Assembly (NCBI GenBank): GCA_009910795.1
Contig: VMEE01000052.1
Location: 62,001 to 126,000, forward strand
Source of the DNA: Dehalobacter sp. CP
GTDB lineage: Bacteria; Bacillota_B; Desulfitobacteriia; Desulfitobacteriales; Syntrophobotulaceae
Direction: 5' to 3'
DNA length: 64,000 bases
The position numbers were made by a program, and so were the translations under genes. Each line of letters starts with the position of its first letter. Position 1 is the first letter of the stretch. This document shows positions 37,661-45,698 of this stretch, piece by piece. A model generated the notes under the pieces. That model had not been told where the DNA came from and did no database searches. It saw only the letters and a program-made list of their open reading frames with translations.

Positions 37661-38428
37661 TCAAAAACCATGGTTTTGCCTTCTTCTGCTAAAGAGACTT
37701 GAAGCATAATTCTGATTTTGATCAAATAGTTCATAAGAATTTTGGACAGCTGGATTTTGAACAAGAGGCTGGACGAAGGTACTCGGTGCTTCCGGAATAG
37801 GAGAAGGAACGGCCGGCCCGGGTACAATCTGGTTCAGCGGACGGATTCCAGTCGGGAAGGACTGAAGATTTTTACCAAAGCTAAACAAGCCTCTCCGTGT
37901 TTTTTGGCGCTTTCTGTTTTGCTTTTCAATCTTTTTTTCTGCTTTGGTTTGTTTTCTCCCGCGTACACCTGCTTCAGATCCTACTCCTGTTTCTGTTCTT
38001 TTTGTCCTTTTTATACCTTTACTTGTATTAATAACTGTACCTGAACCGGTGCTTATTCCAGTACCGGTACCATTTTCTGATCCTGAACTTGGCCCAAGTC
38101 CTGATCCTGCTTCTGTCACCATTGTCTTTATTCCTGTGCCACTGTTTGCCTGGGGATTTCCGGGCAAGAGGAATGAAGGGGGATTTCCTTTGAAAATGAC
38201 TTTATTAATAAGCGGATAGCCGACCCGGTTCAACAAAAAGGTACCGGTTTTACGGGCCATAGGAATACCTATTCTTTTAGCAAGTGGAAGTCCGACTTTC
38301 CTGGCAATGGGCATGCCAATTTTTTCAGCAACGAGGGGACCAACTTTACCGGCGATGTATGGCTGAAGTTCCCTCAGTACAATCGGTGCAACTTTTTGCA
38401 GAAGATAGGAGGGTTGACCAATACTCAT
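37661..38428 (-). CDS. Unknown protein with repeated KxGxPxA motif and Thr/Gly-rich middle
   Basis: A 255-residue protein I do not recognise. The N-terminal third repeats an 8- to 11-residue unit: GPLVAEKIGMPIARKVGLPL, then AKRIGIPMARKTGTFLLN, then RVGYPLINKV, i.e. K-(I/V/T)-G-x-P-x-A spaced regularly. A low-complexity region rich in Gly, Thr and Ser follows, then a very basic stretch (KKIEKQNRKRQKTRRG), then a Pro-rich tail. There is no signal peptide and no clear membrane helix. GAGGAATCC precedes the ATG. A coat or surface-associated structural protein is one possibility. Confidence 0.55.
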   Translation of the reverse strand: MSIGQPSYLLQKVAPIVLRELQPYIAGKVGPLVAEKIGMPIARKVGLPLAKRIGIPMARKTGTFLLNRVGYPLINKVIFKGNPPSFLLPGNPQANSGTGIKTMVTEAGSGLGPSSGSENGTGTGISTGSGTVINTSKGIKRTKRTETGVGSEAGVRGRKQTKAEKKIEKQNRKRQKTRRGLFSFGKNLQSFPTGIRPLNQIVPGPAVPSPIPEAPSTFVQPLVQNPAVQNSYELFDQNQNYASSLFSRRRQNHGF

Positions 38429-38646
38429 GGGGATTCCTCCTTATGGTTATATTGGAATATATTTACAATAAAAGGATATGTTTTTTTGACGGAAGTGTGT
38501 TTGTCTTGATTTATTTATTTTACAATGATATGGGACTTAAGTAATGTTTTGCATGAAATCTCCAAGAACTAAAATCGCAAGTAAAACGTAAAATAATCCA
38601 TATAGAAGGCCTTAGATGCATAAAAACGCCAATAAAAGGCTATTGC

Positions 38647-38663
38647 TTACTATATGTAGTGTT
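38647..38663 (+). promoter_or_regulatory. NrdR-box-like palindrome before nrdR
   Basis: TTACTATATGTAGTGTT resembles the NrdR consensus ACACTATATATAGTGT. It is 34 bases before nrdR, fitting feedback control of the nrdR-nrdD-nrdG group. A second box, usual in these promoters, was not found. Confidence 0.5.
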
Positions 38664-38696
38664 GATAAAATAAGGAATATACAAGATATAGGAAGG

Positions 38697-39164
38697 ATGA
38701 GGGTATTGCGCTGTCCTTTTTGTCAGAGTGACGACACGAAGGTGCTGGATTCCAGACAGATTGAGGAAGGCACTGCTATCCGACGCAGACGGGAATGCGA
38801 TGTCTGCACAAAGCGTTTTACGACGTATGAGCGCTACGAGGATTTTCAGCTGATTGTCGTGAAAAAGGATGGCAGAAGAGAGCCCTTTTCCCGTCATAAA
38901 CTGCTGTCAGGCTTGAACAAGGCCTGTGAAAAACGCCCCGTGTCTACCGAACAGCTGGAAACAATGGTCACCGATATCGAAAGAGAAATGCGTGATATCA
39001 ACGACCGCGAAGTGCCGAGCGAATTGATCGGCGAAGCCGTCATGAAAAAACTGTTTGCAGCAGATGAAATTGCATATATTCGCTTTGCTTCTGTTTACAG
39101 GCAGTTCAAGGATATTCAAAAGTTTATGGAAGAGTTGAACGGGCTGGTAAAGCGCCGTAAATAA
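38697..39164 (+). CDS. nrdR: Transcriptional repressor NrdR
   Basis: Nucleotide-sensing repressor of ribonucleotide reductase genes. The zinc ribbon is [15 protein letters not shown] with [17 protein letters not shown], and the ATP-cone follows ([20 protein letters not shown]). ATG 38697 gives four residues before the first CPFC and has GGAAGG upstream; the frame is open to 38616 without a ribosome site. It lies 83 bases before nrdD, whose own ATP-cone it should resemble. Confidence 0.95.
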   Translation: MRVLRCPFCQSDDTKVLDSRQIEEGTAIRRRRECDVCTKRFTTYERYEDFQLIVVKKDGRREPFSRHKLLSGLNKACEKRPVSTEQLETMVTDIEREMRDINDREVPSELIGEAVMKKLFAADEIAYIRFASVYRQFKDIQKFMEELNGLVKRRK

Positions 39165-39247
39165 AACAGTCCCCCCAACTGAGATCCTTGCGATAAAGAC
39201 AGGATATCCATGCAAATAAATATATATGGGAGCAGGAGGACTAAGCC

Positions 39248-41371
39248 ATGTACGTTGTGAAAAGGGATGGAAGAAGAGAAATTTTTAATCAGGAAAAGAT
39301 TTGCAAGGCGGTAGAAAAGGCTTTTATTGCTACCGAGACCCCCAATGTCACCAACTGGGCGAAGATTGTTACCGACAGGGTATTCTCGGAATTGGAAGCT
39401 GCTTACAGTAAGAATGAAGGCTTCCAAATCGAGCAGATTCAGGACAAAGTCGAAGATGTCCTGATGCAGACAGGAAATACCAATGTCGCCAGAGCATATA
39501 TCCGGTACCGCTTCCAGCATGAAATCATTCGAAATCAGGAAAGCGCCAAAAACGATAACAATAAATTATTCTCTGATTACCTGGGGCTGGGAACCTGGGA
39601 AATCAAAGAGAATTCCAATATGGGATTTTCGGTTCAGGGGCTTAACCGGTTTGTAACCAGCAAAGCGACCAATGCTTTCTGGCAGTCTCTGCTTCCGTCT
39701 GAAGTCGGCAAAGCGCACGATTCCGGTGCTTTGCACAATCATGACATGGGAGACCTTGCTCCATATTGCGTCGGCTGGGATCTCAAAGATCTGCTTCTGG
39801 TAGGTTTTAGGGGCGCGGAAGGCAAAACAACCTCCAAACCGGCCAAACATTTCCGTTCCGCACTCGGACAGATCGTTAACTTCGTTTATACCTTACAGGG
39901 AGAAGCTGCCGGTGCTCAAGCGCTCTCCAGCTTTGATACCTATCTTGCTCCGTTCGTCAGAGTGGATAACCTCGATTATAAACAAGTCAAACAGGGGATT
40001 CAGGAATTTATTTTTAATGTCAATGTCCCGACCAGGGTGGGTTTCCAGTCTCCATTTTTTAATATTACGCTCGATGTGCGGGCGGCCGAATCGGCCATTA
40101 AAGATGAGCCTGCTGTCGTTGACGGCAAATTCCTGGATACGCCGTACCGGGAATATCAAGCTGAGATGGATATCATCAATATGGCGTTCTGCGAGGTCAT
40201 GCTCGAAGGGGACGCTGACGGCAATATTTTTAGCTTCCCGATCCCGACATACAACATCACAAAGGGCTTTGACTGGAACAGTGAAGTATCGAGAGCGATC
40301 TTTAAAATGACCGATAAATATGGAATCCCGTATTTTGCGAACTTTATCAACTCCGATATGAATCCCGAGGACGCCAGAAGCATGTGCTGCCGTCTGCGTC
40401 TGGACAACAGGGAACTCAGAAAACGCGGCGGTGGCCTGTTCGGAGCCAATCCGCTCACAGGAAGCATTGGAGTTGTGACCCTGAACCTGCCGTTGTACGG
40501 CTATCTGGCTAAAGGCAACTGGGATCAGTTCATCACGCTGATTGATAACCACATGAACATCGCCCGGTCCTCGCTGCAGACCAAACGCAAAACGCTGGAG
40601 ATCCTGACGGACAACGGCTTGTATCCCTATACTAAATTTTATCTGAGAGATATTAAAAAACGATTCGGCAAGTACTGGACGAACCACTTTTCGACGATCG
40701 GTCTAGTCGGCATGAATGAAGCGATCCGTAATTTTACTTCGGACGCCGATGACATCACCACTGTTTTCGGACAAAATTTTGCCAAGGAAACGTTGAACTA
40801 TATGAGAGACCGCATCCAGGAATTCCAGGAGCAAGACGGAGACCTCTATAACCTCGAGGCAACACCCGCGGAAGGTACGAGCTACCGTCTGGCCAAAATC
40901 AACAAAAAGCATTATCCCGATATGATTACGGCCGGTGACAATGAACCCTATTACACGAACTCCACCCACCTACCTGTCGGTTATACCAGCGACCTGTTCC
41001 GCGCCGTTGAGCTTCAGGATGACCTGCAGACGCTCTACACCGGCGGGACTGTGCTTCATGGCTATCTGGCTGAAAGTCTCGATGATCTTGCCGTTGCCAA
41101 GGCCGTCGTACGCAGGGTATTTGAGAACTTCCAGCTGCCGTATTTCACGCTGACTCCGACCTTCAGCATCTGCGAAGACCACAAGTATATCAAAGGCGAG
41201 CATTTCAACTGCCCCGAGTGCGGCAGGGAAACCCTGGTCATGACGAGGGTCACCGGCTTCTATAGACCGATCTCCGCCATGAACCCCGGCAAACAGGAAG
41301 AGAAAAAAGAAACCATCAAATACCGTGTTACAGGAGTCACGCCAAGTCTGTTTGACGGTGTAGCGAAGTAA
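39248..41371 (+). CDS. nrdD: Anaerobic ribonucleoside-triphosphate reductase NrdD
   Basis: Class III glycyl-radical reductase making dNTPs without oxygen. It has an N-terminal ATP-cone (YVVKRDGRREIFNQEKICKAV), the catalytic barrel, the zinc site near the C-terminus (SICEDHKYIKGEHFNCPECG) and the glycyl-radical loop in TRVTGFYRPISAMNPGK. Length is 707 aa. GCAGGAGG precedes the ATG. nrdG, the activase, follows 91 bases downstream. Confidence 0.95.
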   Translation: MYVVKRDGRREIFNQEKICKAVEKAFIATETPNVTNWAKIVTDRVFSELEAAYSKNEGFQIEQIQDKVEDVLMQTGNTNVARAYIRYRFQHEIIRNQESAKNDNNKLFSDYLGLGTWEIKENSNMGFSVQGLNRFVTSKATNAFWQSLLPSEVGKAHDSGALHNHDMGDLAPYCVGWDLKDLLLVGFRGAEGKTTSKPAKHFRSALGQIVNFVYTLQGEAAGAQALSSFDTYLAPFVRVDNLDYKQVKQGIQEFIFNVNVPTRVGFQSPFFNITLDVRAAESAIKDEPAVVDGKFLDTPYREYQAEMDIINMAFCEVMLEGDADGNIFSFPIPTYNITKGFDWNSEVSRAIFKMTDKYGIPYFANFINSDMNPEDARSMCCRLRLDNRELRKRGGGLFGANPLTGSIGVVTLNLPLYGYLAKGNWDQFITLIDNHMNIARSSLQTKRKTLEILTDNGLYPYTKFYLRDIKKRFGKYWTNHFSTIGLVGMNEAIRNFTSDADDITTVFGQNFAKETLNYMRDRIQEFQEQDGDLYNLEATPAEGTSYRLAKINKKHYPDMITAGDNEPYYTNSTHLPVGYTSDLFRAVELQDDLQTLYTGGTVLHGYLAESLDDLAVAKAVVRRVFENFQLPYFTLTPTFSICEDHKYIKGEHFNCPECGRETLVMTRVTGFYRPISAMNPGKQEEKKETIKYRVTGVTPSLFDGVAK

Positions 41372-41462
41372 GGGTAAGTTGTCACAACGTATCTATTTTA
41401 TGCAGAAACTTTTACGAGTACAGGTATTTAGTATAAAGCAGAACAAGGATTGGTGATCGCAG

Positions 41463-42134
41463 ATGCTAATGGATATTGAACCTTTCTCTCTTGTCGATTA
41501 TCCTGGACATATCGTAGCAACGGTCTTTTTTGGAGGTTGTAATTTCCAGTGTGGCTACTGCCATAACCCTGCTTTGGTCAACAAGAAGGAGAAGTCGCGG
41601 ACTTCTCCTTCTGCTGTCATTGAATTTATGAAGACCAGGAAAGGATTACTGGACGGTGTTTGTCTTACTGGCGGGGAGCCGCTTTTATCCCCGGATCTGA
41701 ATCCCTTTGTAAGAGAGGTCAAAGCGCTCGGTTTCAAGGTGAAATTGGATACCAATGGAAGCAGCCCGGAAAAACTCCGGGAGCTGGCTCCTTTCCTGGA
41801 CTATATTGCCATGGATATTAAATGTACTCCTGATAAATACGAGAAGCTGACCGCGTGCAAAAACAGCGGAGAGGCGGCGTTTGAAACCATCCAATGGATC
41901 AGGGCGAGTACAATTGCATACGAATTCAGAACTACGGTACTGCCGGTCTGGCATACATTTGAAGATCTAAAGCTAATCCGTGAGTTCCTCGGAAATGAAA
42001 CTCCCTGGGTGCTCCAGCAGTTTCGCCAGTCCCCCCAGGGCGTGCTCGACGGGAAAACTTATGATGCTTATCCTGACTCATGGCTCAAAGAAATGGGAGA
42101 GAAGCTGAATTGTCCTGTCCGTGGCCTGAAATAG
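41463..42134 (+). CDS. nrdG: NrdD-activating radical SAM enzyme
   Basis: Generates the glycyl radical on NrdD using a [4Fe-4S] cluster and SAM. The motif GGCNFQCGYCHNPALV (C-x3-C-x2-C) starts near residue 26, followed by CLTGGEPLL and DYIAMDIKCTP. The 223-residue length matches the longer anaerobic NrdG form common in Clostridia. It is the last core gene before the integron-like region; its transcript likely ends at the hairpin at 42148. Confidence 0.92.
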   Translation: MLMDIEPFSLVDYPGHIVATVFFGGCNFQCGYCHNPALVNKKEKSRTSPSAVIEFMKTRKGLLDGVCLTGGEPLLSPDLNPFVREVKALGFKVKLDTNGSSPEKLRELAPFLDYIAMDIKCTPDKYEKLTACKNSGEAAFETIQWIRASTIAYEFRTTVLPVWHTFEDLKLIREFLGNETPWVLQQFRQSPQGVLDGKTYDAYPDSWLKEMGEKLNCPVRGLK

Positions 42135-42147
42135 AAGATTAGTATGA

Positions 42148-42192
42148 ATAGAAGTATTGCTAACCATTTTTTGTGGTTAGCAATACTTCTAT
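42148..42192 (+). terminator. Perfect 19-bp hairpin after nrdG
   Basis: ATAGAAGTATTGCTAACCA pairs perfectly with TGGTTAGCAATACTTCTAT around the loop TTTTTTG. It lies 13 bases beyond the nrdG stop and directly abuts the cassette array. It is probably a terminator despite the T-run being in the loop; it also marks the left junction of accessory DNA. Confidence 0.75.
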
Positions 42193-42225
42193 GTGGCGGC
42201 CTCTGAGTCTGAGGGCGTACGGCTT

Positions 42226-42303
42226 CATACAACACGGGGTTCCCGCCACTTGGAGAATGATGCATGCGGTTAGGGCGCAGCGGGAACCCCTAAACGTTAG
42301 TGC
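42226..42303 (+). repeat. attC-like site 1
   Basis: R'' TACAACA, L'' CGGGGTTCCCGCC, L' GCGGGAACCCC, R' AAACGTTAG with the cut expected after G 42296. Before it, GGCGGCCTCTGAGTCTGAGGGC looks like the right half of the flanking hairpin and the TCTGGGGGC motif, cut off by the chromosomal junction. It is the leftmost site and lies left of the integrase remnant. Confidence 0.8.
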
Positions 42304-42420
42304 GCCAAGCAAAGCTTGGTACTTCCTGCAAGGTGAAAGTCCTTGCTGGGCAAGGTCTAGCCAACCACCCATATCGAGTGTTGCACCGAAACTGGCAACA
42401 GCAAGGTGAAGCGTACACAT
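42300..42420 (+). mobile_element. Group II intron 5' fragment
   Basis: It starts GTGCGCCAAGC, the consensus 5' end of bacterial group II introns, and continues with domain-I features such as GCAAGGTGAAAGTCCTTGC, CTAGCCAACCACCC, ACCGAAACTGGCAACAGC and GGTGAAGCGTACAC. The similarity fades by about 42420 and no reverse transcriptase frame follows, so it is a truncated remnant. Its first base abuts the R' core of attC site 1. The class was not determined. Confidence 0.55.
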
Positions 42421-42550
42421 TTGGGGGAAGTAAGAAAGGAAATAAGAAAGGTACTTCCCTATAATAAAAAGCTTAACGACTGAGGTAGTACACTTTTAAG
42501 CATGGCCACATATCCTATAAGTGAAATTAGTCCAAAGGAGTGTGGATATC

Positions 42551-43471
42551 ATGACGTATCCAGCAAAGGATACAGCAACCGATCCGGAGAATGATCCAGT
42601 AAGCAATACAGTACCTGATGTCATCAGTGGACGTACGCCGCATGTCATAGCGGCTGAGATTAACATGATCAAATATCAGGCTGAGAATATCTACCTTACC
42701 GCTATCGTCGAGATTGGAAGACGGTTGACGGAGGCCAAAGCCTTTCTTAAGTTTGGAGAATGGGGCAAGTGGCTGGAGGAGTCGGTCGATTTCTCCCAAA
42801 GCAGGGCCAATAAACTGATGCGTATCTTCAAAGAGTATGGAGAAGGACAGCTTACCAACTCAAATTCGGAGCCGAATCCGAAATTAAACTACAGCCAGGC
42901 GGTGCTTCTTTTAGGTATCCCGAAGGAGGAACGGGCGCAATTCATCGTCGATATGGATGTCGAAGGCATGACCACCCAGGAACTGCGTCAGGCGGTCAAG
43001 GAACGGACGCAGGCCCGGCAAGAAAAAGACCAGACCCAGCAAGAGAACGCGGACTTCCAGAAAAAAGTGGAAGACCAAAGTGGTACCATTGCCGAGCTGA
43101 CTGCGGAACTCGCCAATCTAAAGGCCCAATTGGAGAACGTCAAGGCGTCCAAAGAAGAACTCGCTATAACGACCAGACAGCTGAATGATTCGCTGGAATC
43201 GCTCCGAAAAAGCTCATCCGCCCAGAGCTACGAGAGGATGAGAAATAACTTCATGAAGAGTTCGCTCAAAGTCAGGGCTAACCATCTCGCCTTCCTCTGT
43301 GAAAACTTGGATCAAACCGTTAGGGAAGTAAAGCAAAAGCTGCGCGAAATCGCCCCTAATGACAAGGAGACGTATATCATTTATAAGAATAAGGTTTGCG
43401 ATCTTATGGATGTGTGGCGTAAAGACGAGGCGTGGAGCAGGGAAGCTTGCCCCTGCGGAGATGGGCAGTAA
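42551..43471 (+). CDS. DUF3102 protein with coiled coil
   Basis: A 306-residue protein with an N-terminal DUF3102 domain (TPHVIAAEINMIKYQAENIY, EIGRRLTEAKAFLKFGEWGK, FSQSRANKLMRIFKEYG), a KorB/ParB-like HTH type often found on mobile DNA. A long charged coiled coil covers about residues 150-235, and a conserved tail ends in CPCGDGQ. Between the two parts, residues around 103-115 (TNSNSEPNPKLN) are encoded by a palindromic DNA motif that recurs behind the gene. ATG 42551 has AAGGAG upstream. It has no attC behind it, and a damaged copy lies at 55268. Confidence 0.75.
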   Translation: MTYPAKDTATDPENDPVSNTVPDVISGRTPHVIAAEINMIKYQAENIYLTAIVEIGRRLTEAKAFLKFGEWGKWLEESVDFSQSRANKLMRIFKEYGEGQLTNSNSEPNPKLNYSQAVLLLGIPKEERAQFIVDMDVEGMTTQELRQAVKERTQARQEKDQTQQENADFQKKVEDQSGTIAELTAELANLKAQLENVKASKEELAITTRQLNDSLESLRKSSSAQSYERMRNNFMKSSLKVRANHLAFLCENLDQTVREVKQKLREIAPNDKETYIIYKNKVCDLMDVWRKDEAWSREACPCGDGQ

Positions 43472-43498
43472 GGAAAAAAGAGAACGGAGCTGGACGGC

Positions 43499-43542
43499 AT
43501 ACCTCCTCAAATTCGGAGCCGAATCCGAATTTGAGGAGGTAT
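43499..43542 (+). repeat. Perfect 19-bp inverted repeat after the DUF3102 gene
   Basis: ATACCTCCTCAAATTCGGA and TCCGAATTTGAGGAGGTAT flank the loop GCCGAA. A 22-base piece of it (43508-43529) recurs exactly inside the gene at 42861-42882. There is no T-run, so it may be a binding site or repeat insertion and not a terminator. Confidence 0.8.
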
Positions 43543-43736
43543 ACTACAAGCTCAAAATTGCTTTCACCGTACTGGTTCCAAAGCGCTTGAAGCTGTTTAT
43601 TCGGATAAACGCATATGACATGAAAAGAAGTTTCCGAAATAATACCAAAATTATTTTTCAGGATTGACCATGCAAATTAAAGAAGTTAAAATATTTTTGT
43701 AATGGTATTTATTAGTAATATTTCCATTATGTAAGA

Positions 43737-43931
43737 ATGGAGCAGAAAGATGTTCACTCACTCAGACACTCCTTTGCCACCCATTTGCTGGAAGGCGGTA
43801 CGGATCTGAGATATATCCAGGAACTTTTAGGGCATAAAAATTCTAAAACAACAGAAATATATACCCATGTAAGCCAACGGGATCTAGCCAAAATACACAG
43901 CCCAATCGATGCACTGGACATAGAGGTTTAA
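43737..43931 (+). pseudogene. C-terminal remnant of an IntI/Xer-type tyrosine recombinase
   Basis: Only the last 64 residues remain. They contain [20 protein letters not shown] (box II His and Arg), [20 protein letters not shown] (second His and the catalytic Tyr), so the end of the active site is intact. The first Arg, the core-binding domain and the IntI-specific insert are missing, so IntI cannot be told from another Xer-like recombinase by sequence. There is an in-frame stop a few codons upstream and no ribosome site. It points toward the array and ends 100 bases before its first boundary; integrases co-directional with cassettes are known from Treponema denticola. Confidence 0.75.
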
Positions 43932-43984
43932 AGGAAGTAAATTCTGCTAAAGGAAATATCTCCGCAACCCTTGCGGTTTACCTC

Positions 43985-44040
43985 CATATTTAGATGTAGA
44001 TGTAATACGCAATAATTGCGGGAAAACGACGTTATACGCC
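43985..44040 (+). other. attI-like boundary of the first intact cassette
   Basis: GACGTTATACGCC at 44028-44040 gives a cut after G 44031. No R''/L'' arms matching an attC are seen upstream, where GCAATAATTGCGGGAAAACG precedes the core, so this is more like an attI. The cassette that starts here ends at site 2, whose R'' GGCGTATAAC is its exact complement over 10 bases. Confidence 0.6.
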
Positions 44041-44105
44041 ATACCTGGGTCTTTATTTGGTTAGACTGGCGATTTACCGAGGATTTTGCTAAGGAGATGT
44101 CTGAT

Positions 44106-44615
44106 ATGAAAAGAATCATAATTTGTTGCTTATTATTTTTATTATGTTTTAGCATTTCAGCTTGTACACCGGAAATTAGCAATACACCAAATACTAAAAT
44201 TGAAGTTACATCAGAGAATGATTTCAAAATTGAAGGTACTAACATTGATATTGGATCAAGTTATAAAAATATCATTGAAGAAATGAAAGAGCCAAATCAA
44301 AAAGATTACTTTGAAGCTGGTGAATATTTAGATTATGGTGACATCACTTTTTTTACAGACAGTGAAGATGAAAAGATAGCTAAAGTAAGTGCGATAGCTC
44401 TTCATGGTGAAAGAAAGATTGGTAGTGTTAAAGTTGGAATGCTACCATCAGAAGTAAAGCAAATTCTAGGAGATCCCAAATTCGAAGGAGAAAGTAATGA
44501 TAGAGAAATACTTGGTTGGAATATCAATTATGTGATTGGAAATAAAGAAGTCTCTTTTATATCCGATACAAGTGATTCAGTTATTACAACGATTTTTGTA
44601 AAAGCAAGGCTATAG
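44106..44615 (+). CDS. Cassette 1: small lipoprotein
   Basis: A 169-residue exported lipoprotein. Signal peptide MKRIIICCLLFLLCFSISAC ends in a lipobox, with the Cys at about residue 20. The mature part has a beta-rich fold with GTNIDIGSSYKNIIEEMKEP and IGSVKVGMLPSEVKQILGDP, two similar GxxxxxVxxxLGxP-type units as in SmpA/DUF4309-like outer proteins. The start is ATG 44106 with AAGGAGAT upstream; the frame is open to the left across the attI-like boundary. No homolog with a known role was recognised. Confidence 0.7.
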   Translation: MKRIIICCLLFLLCFSISACTPEISNTPNTKIEVTSENDFKIEGTNIDIGSSYKNIIEEMKEPNQKDYFEAGEYLDYGDITFFTDSEDEKIAKVSAIALHGERKIGSVKVGMLPSEVKQILGDPKFEGESNDREILGWNINYVIGNKEVSFISDTSDSVITTIFVKARL

Positions 44616-44649
44616 GGTCTGTTACTCTGGAGAATAAATTTGTCGGTAC

Positions 44650-44728
44650 GGCGTATAACACGCCTTTCCCAAAACTTAGAATAGATGAATGTTTTATGAC
44701 GCTTCGGGAACGGCTAAACGTTATCTGA
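44650..44728 (+). repeat. attC-like site 2
   Basis: R'' GGCGTATAACA, L'' CGCCTTTCCCAAAAC, centre TTAGAATAGATGAATG, L' GCTTCGGGAACGG, R' AAACGTTATCTG; cut after G 44720. R'' complements the start of its own cassette (44031) over 14 of 15 bases, not the adjacent R'. A hairpin, GCCCGCCGTCCTGGTGGGC, follows at 44746. Confidence 0.88.
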
Positions 44729-44799
44729 AAGCCAGATGCGGATATGCCCGCCGTCCTGGTGGGCAGGGAATTATTTTGAGATATTTTGAGGTAATAAAA

Positions 44800-45531
44800 A
44801 TGGATGATTACAAGAATTTTGCTCAAGATTATGAGGCGCTTAATCCAAAAGAAGAAATAATTCTTCAAAGGGATTTCTTTTCTCAAATTATTGAAAAGTA
44901 TAATGTGAAAACCTGCTTAGATTGTGCTTGTGGTTTAGGCTGGCATTTATATATGATTAATAACCTTGGAGTGAAGAGTTGTGGGTCTGATATTTCTCCA
45001 GAGATGATTGATATTTGTAAGGATAATCTAAGAGGCACAAATATTGAACTTAGGATCGAGGATTATTGTAAACTATCAGAAACATGGGAAAGAAAGTTTG
45101 ATATGATTCTCTGCGTTTCAAGTGCATTAAATCATATGTTGGAAGATGAGGACATTATCAGAGCATTAGATTCAATGTATGAAAGGTTGGAGGAGAACGG
45201 AATAGTTGTAATGTTTTCAGGGATATCTGATTTACTTGCGAGAAGCAGACCAAAATTAATACCTGCAAGAACATACCAAGACGAAGCAATTTACCATATC
45301 ATTGAGTATTTTGACGATCGCGTCGTATTTAACATATTAGATGTAAAAAAAACAAAGGATTCATTCACCCATTCACTTAATTCAATGGCGCTGAGTTTGC
45401 TTACTAAAGCGAGATTTGAAGGATGTCTTTCGAGAACCAAATTTGCCAATGTCAATATTTTTGGCGATTTTGATTTTTCCATGTATTCGGAGGATAAAAG
45501 CAATAGGTTATTTGCAATTCTGCAGAAGTGA
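44800..45531 (+). CDS. Cassette 2: SAM-dependent methyltransferase
   Basis: Class I methyltransferase of 243 residues. Motif I is TCLDCACGLGWHLYMINNLG, in which the usual G-x-G-x-G is ACGLG; motif II is GSDISPEMIDIC and post-I IELRIEDYCKL follows, with FDMILCVSSALNHM as motif IV. The substrate is unknown; the C-terminal part (YHIIEYFDDRVVFNILDV) resembles small-molecule methyltransferases. ATG 44800 (MDDYKNF) follows GAGGTAAT. Base composition is more AT-rich than the core genes. Confidence 0.8.
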   Translation: MDDYKNFAQDYEALNPKEEIILQRDFFSQIIEKYNVKTCLDCACGLGWHLYMINNLGVKSCGSDISPEMIDICKDNLRGTNIELRIEDYCKLSETWERKFDMILCVSSALNHMLEDEDIIRALDSMYERLEENGIVVMFSGISDLLARSRPKLIPARTYQDEAIYHIIEYFDDRVVFNILDVKKTKDSFTHSLNSMALSLLTKARFEGCLSRTKFANVNIFGDFDFSMYSEDKSNRLFAILQK

Positions 45532-45587
45532 TGACTGTTTTAAAGGGCTGCCATCCGTGGCAGCTCTGGGTCTGGGGGCATCCGGCC

Positions 45588-45670
45588 TTCAGATAACACG
45601 GAATTCCCGACACTTAGAGGATGATGAATGCGGTTAAGGCGCGTCGGGAATTCCCAGACGTTATCTAAAA
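45588..45670 (+). repeat. attC-like site 3
   Basis: R'' CTTCAGATAACA, L'' GGAATTCCCGAC, centre ACTTAGAGGATGATGAATGC, L' GTCGGGAATTCCC, R' AGACGTTATCTA; cut after G 45660. Complementary to the start of cassette 2 over 18 of 20 bases. Preceded by hairpin CTGCCATCCGTGGCAG (45548) and TCTGGGGGC. Confidence 0.9.
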
Positions 45671-45698
45671 TCATATGCAATTGGTAGGAGGAAAGGGA

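Noticed and set aside
39893..40687. A 264-codon open frame opposite nrdD
   Set aside because: Antisense shadow of a strongly conserved gene, with no ribosome site or family match.
43737..43931. A functional small recombinase gene
   Set aside because: It lacks the first catalytic arginine, the DNA-binding core domain and a ribosome site; it is a fragment.
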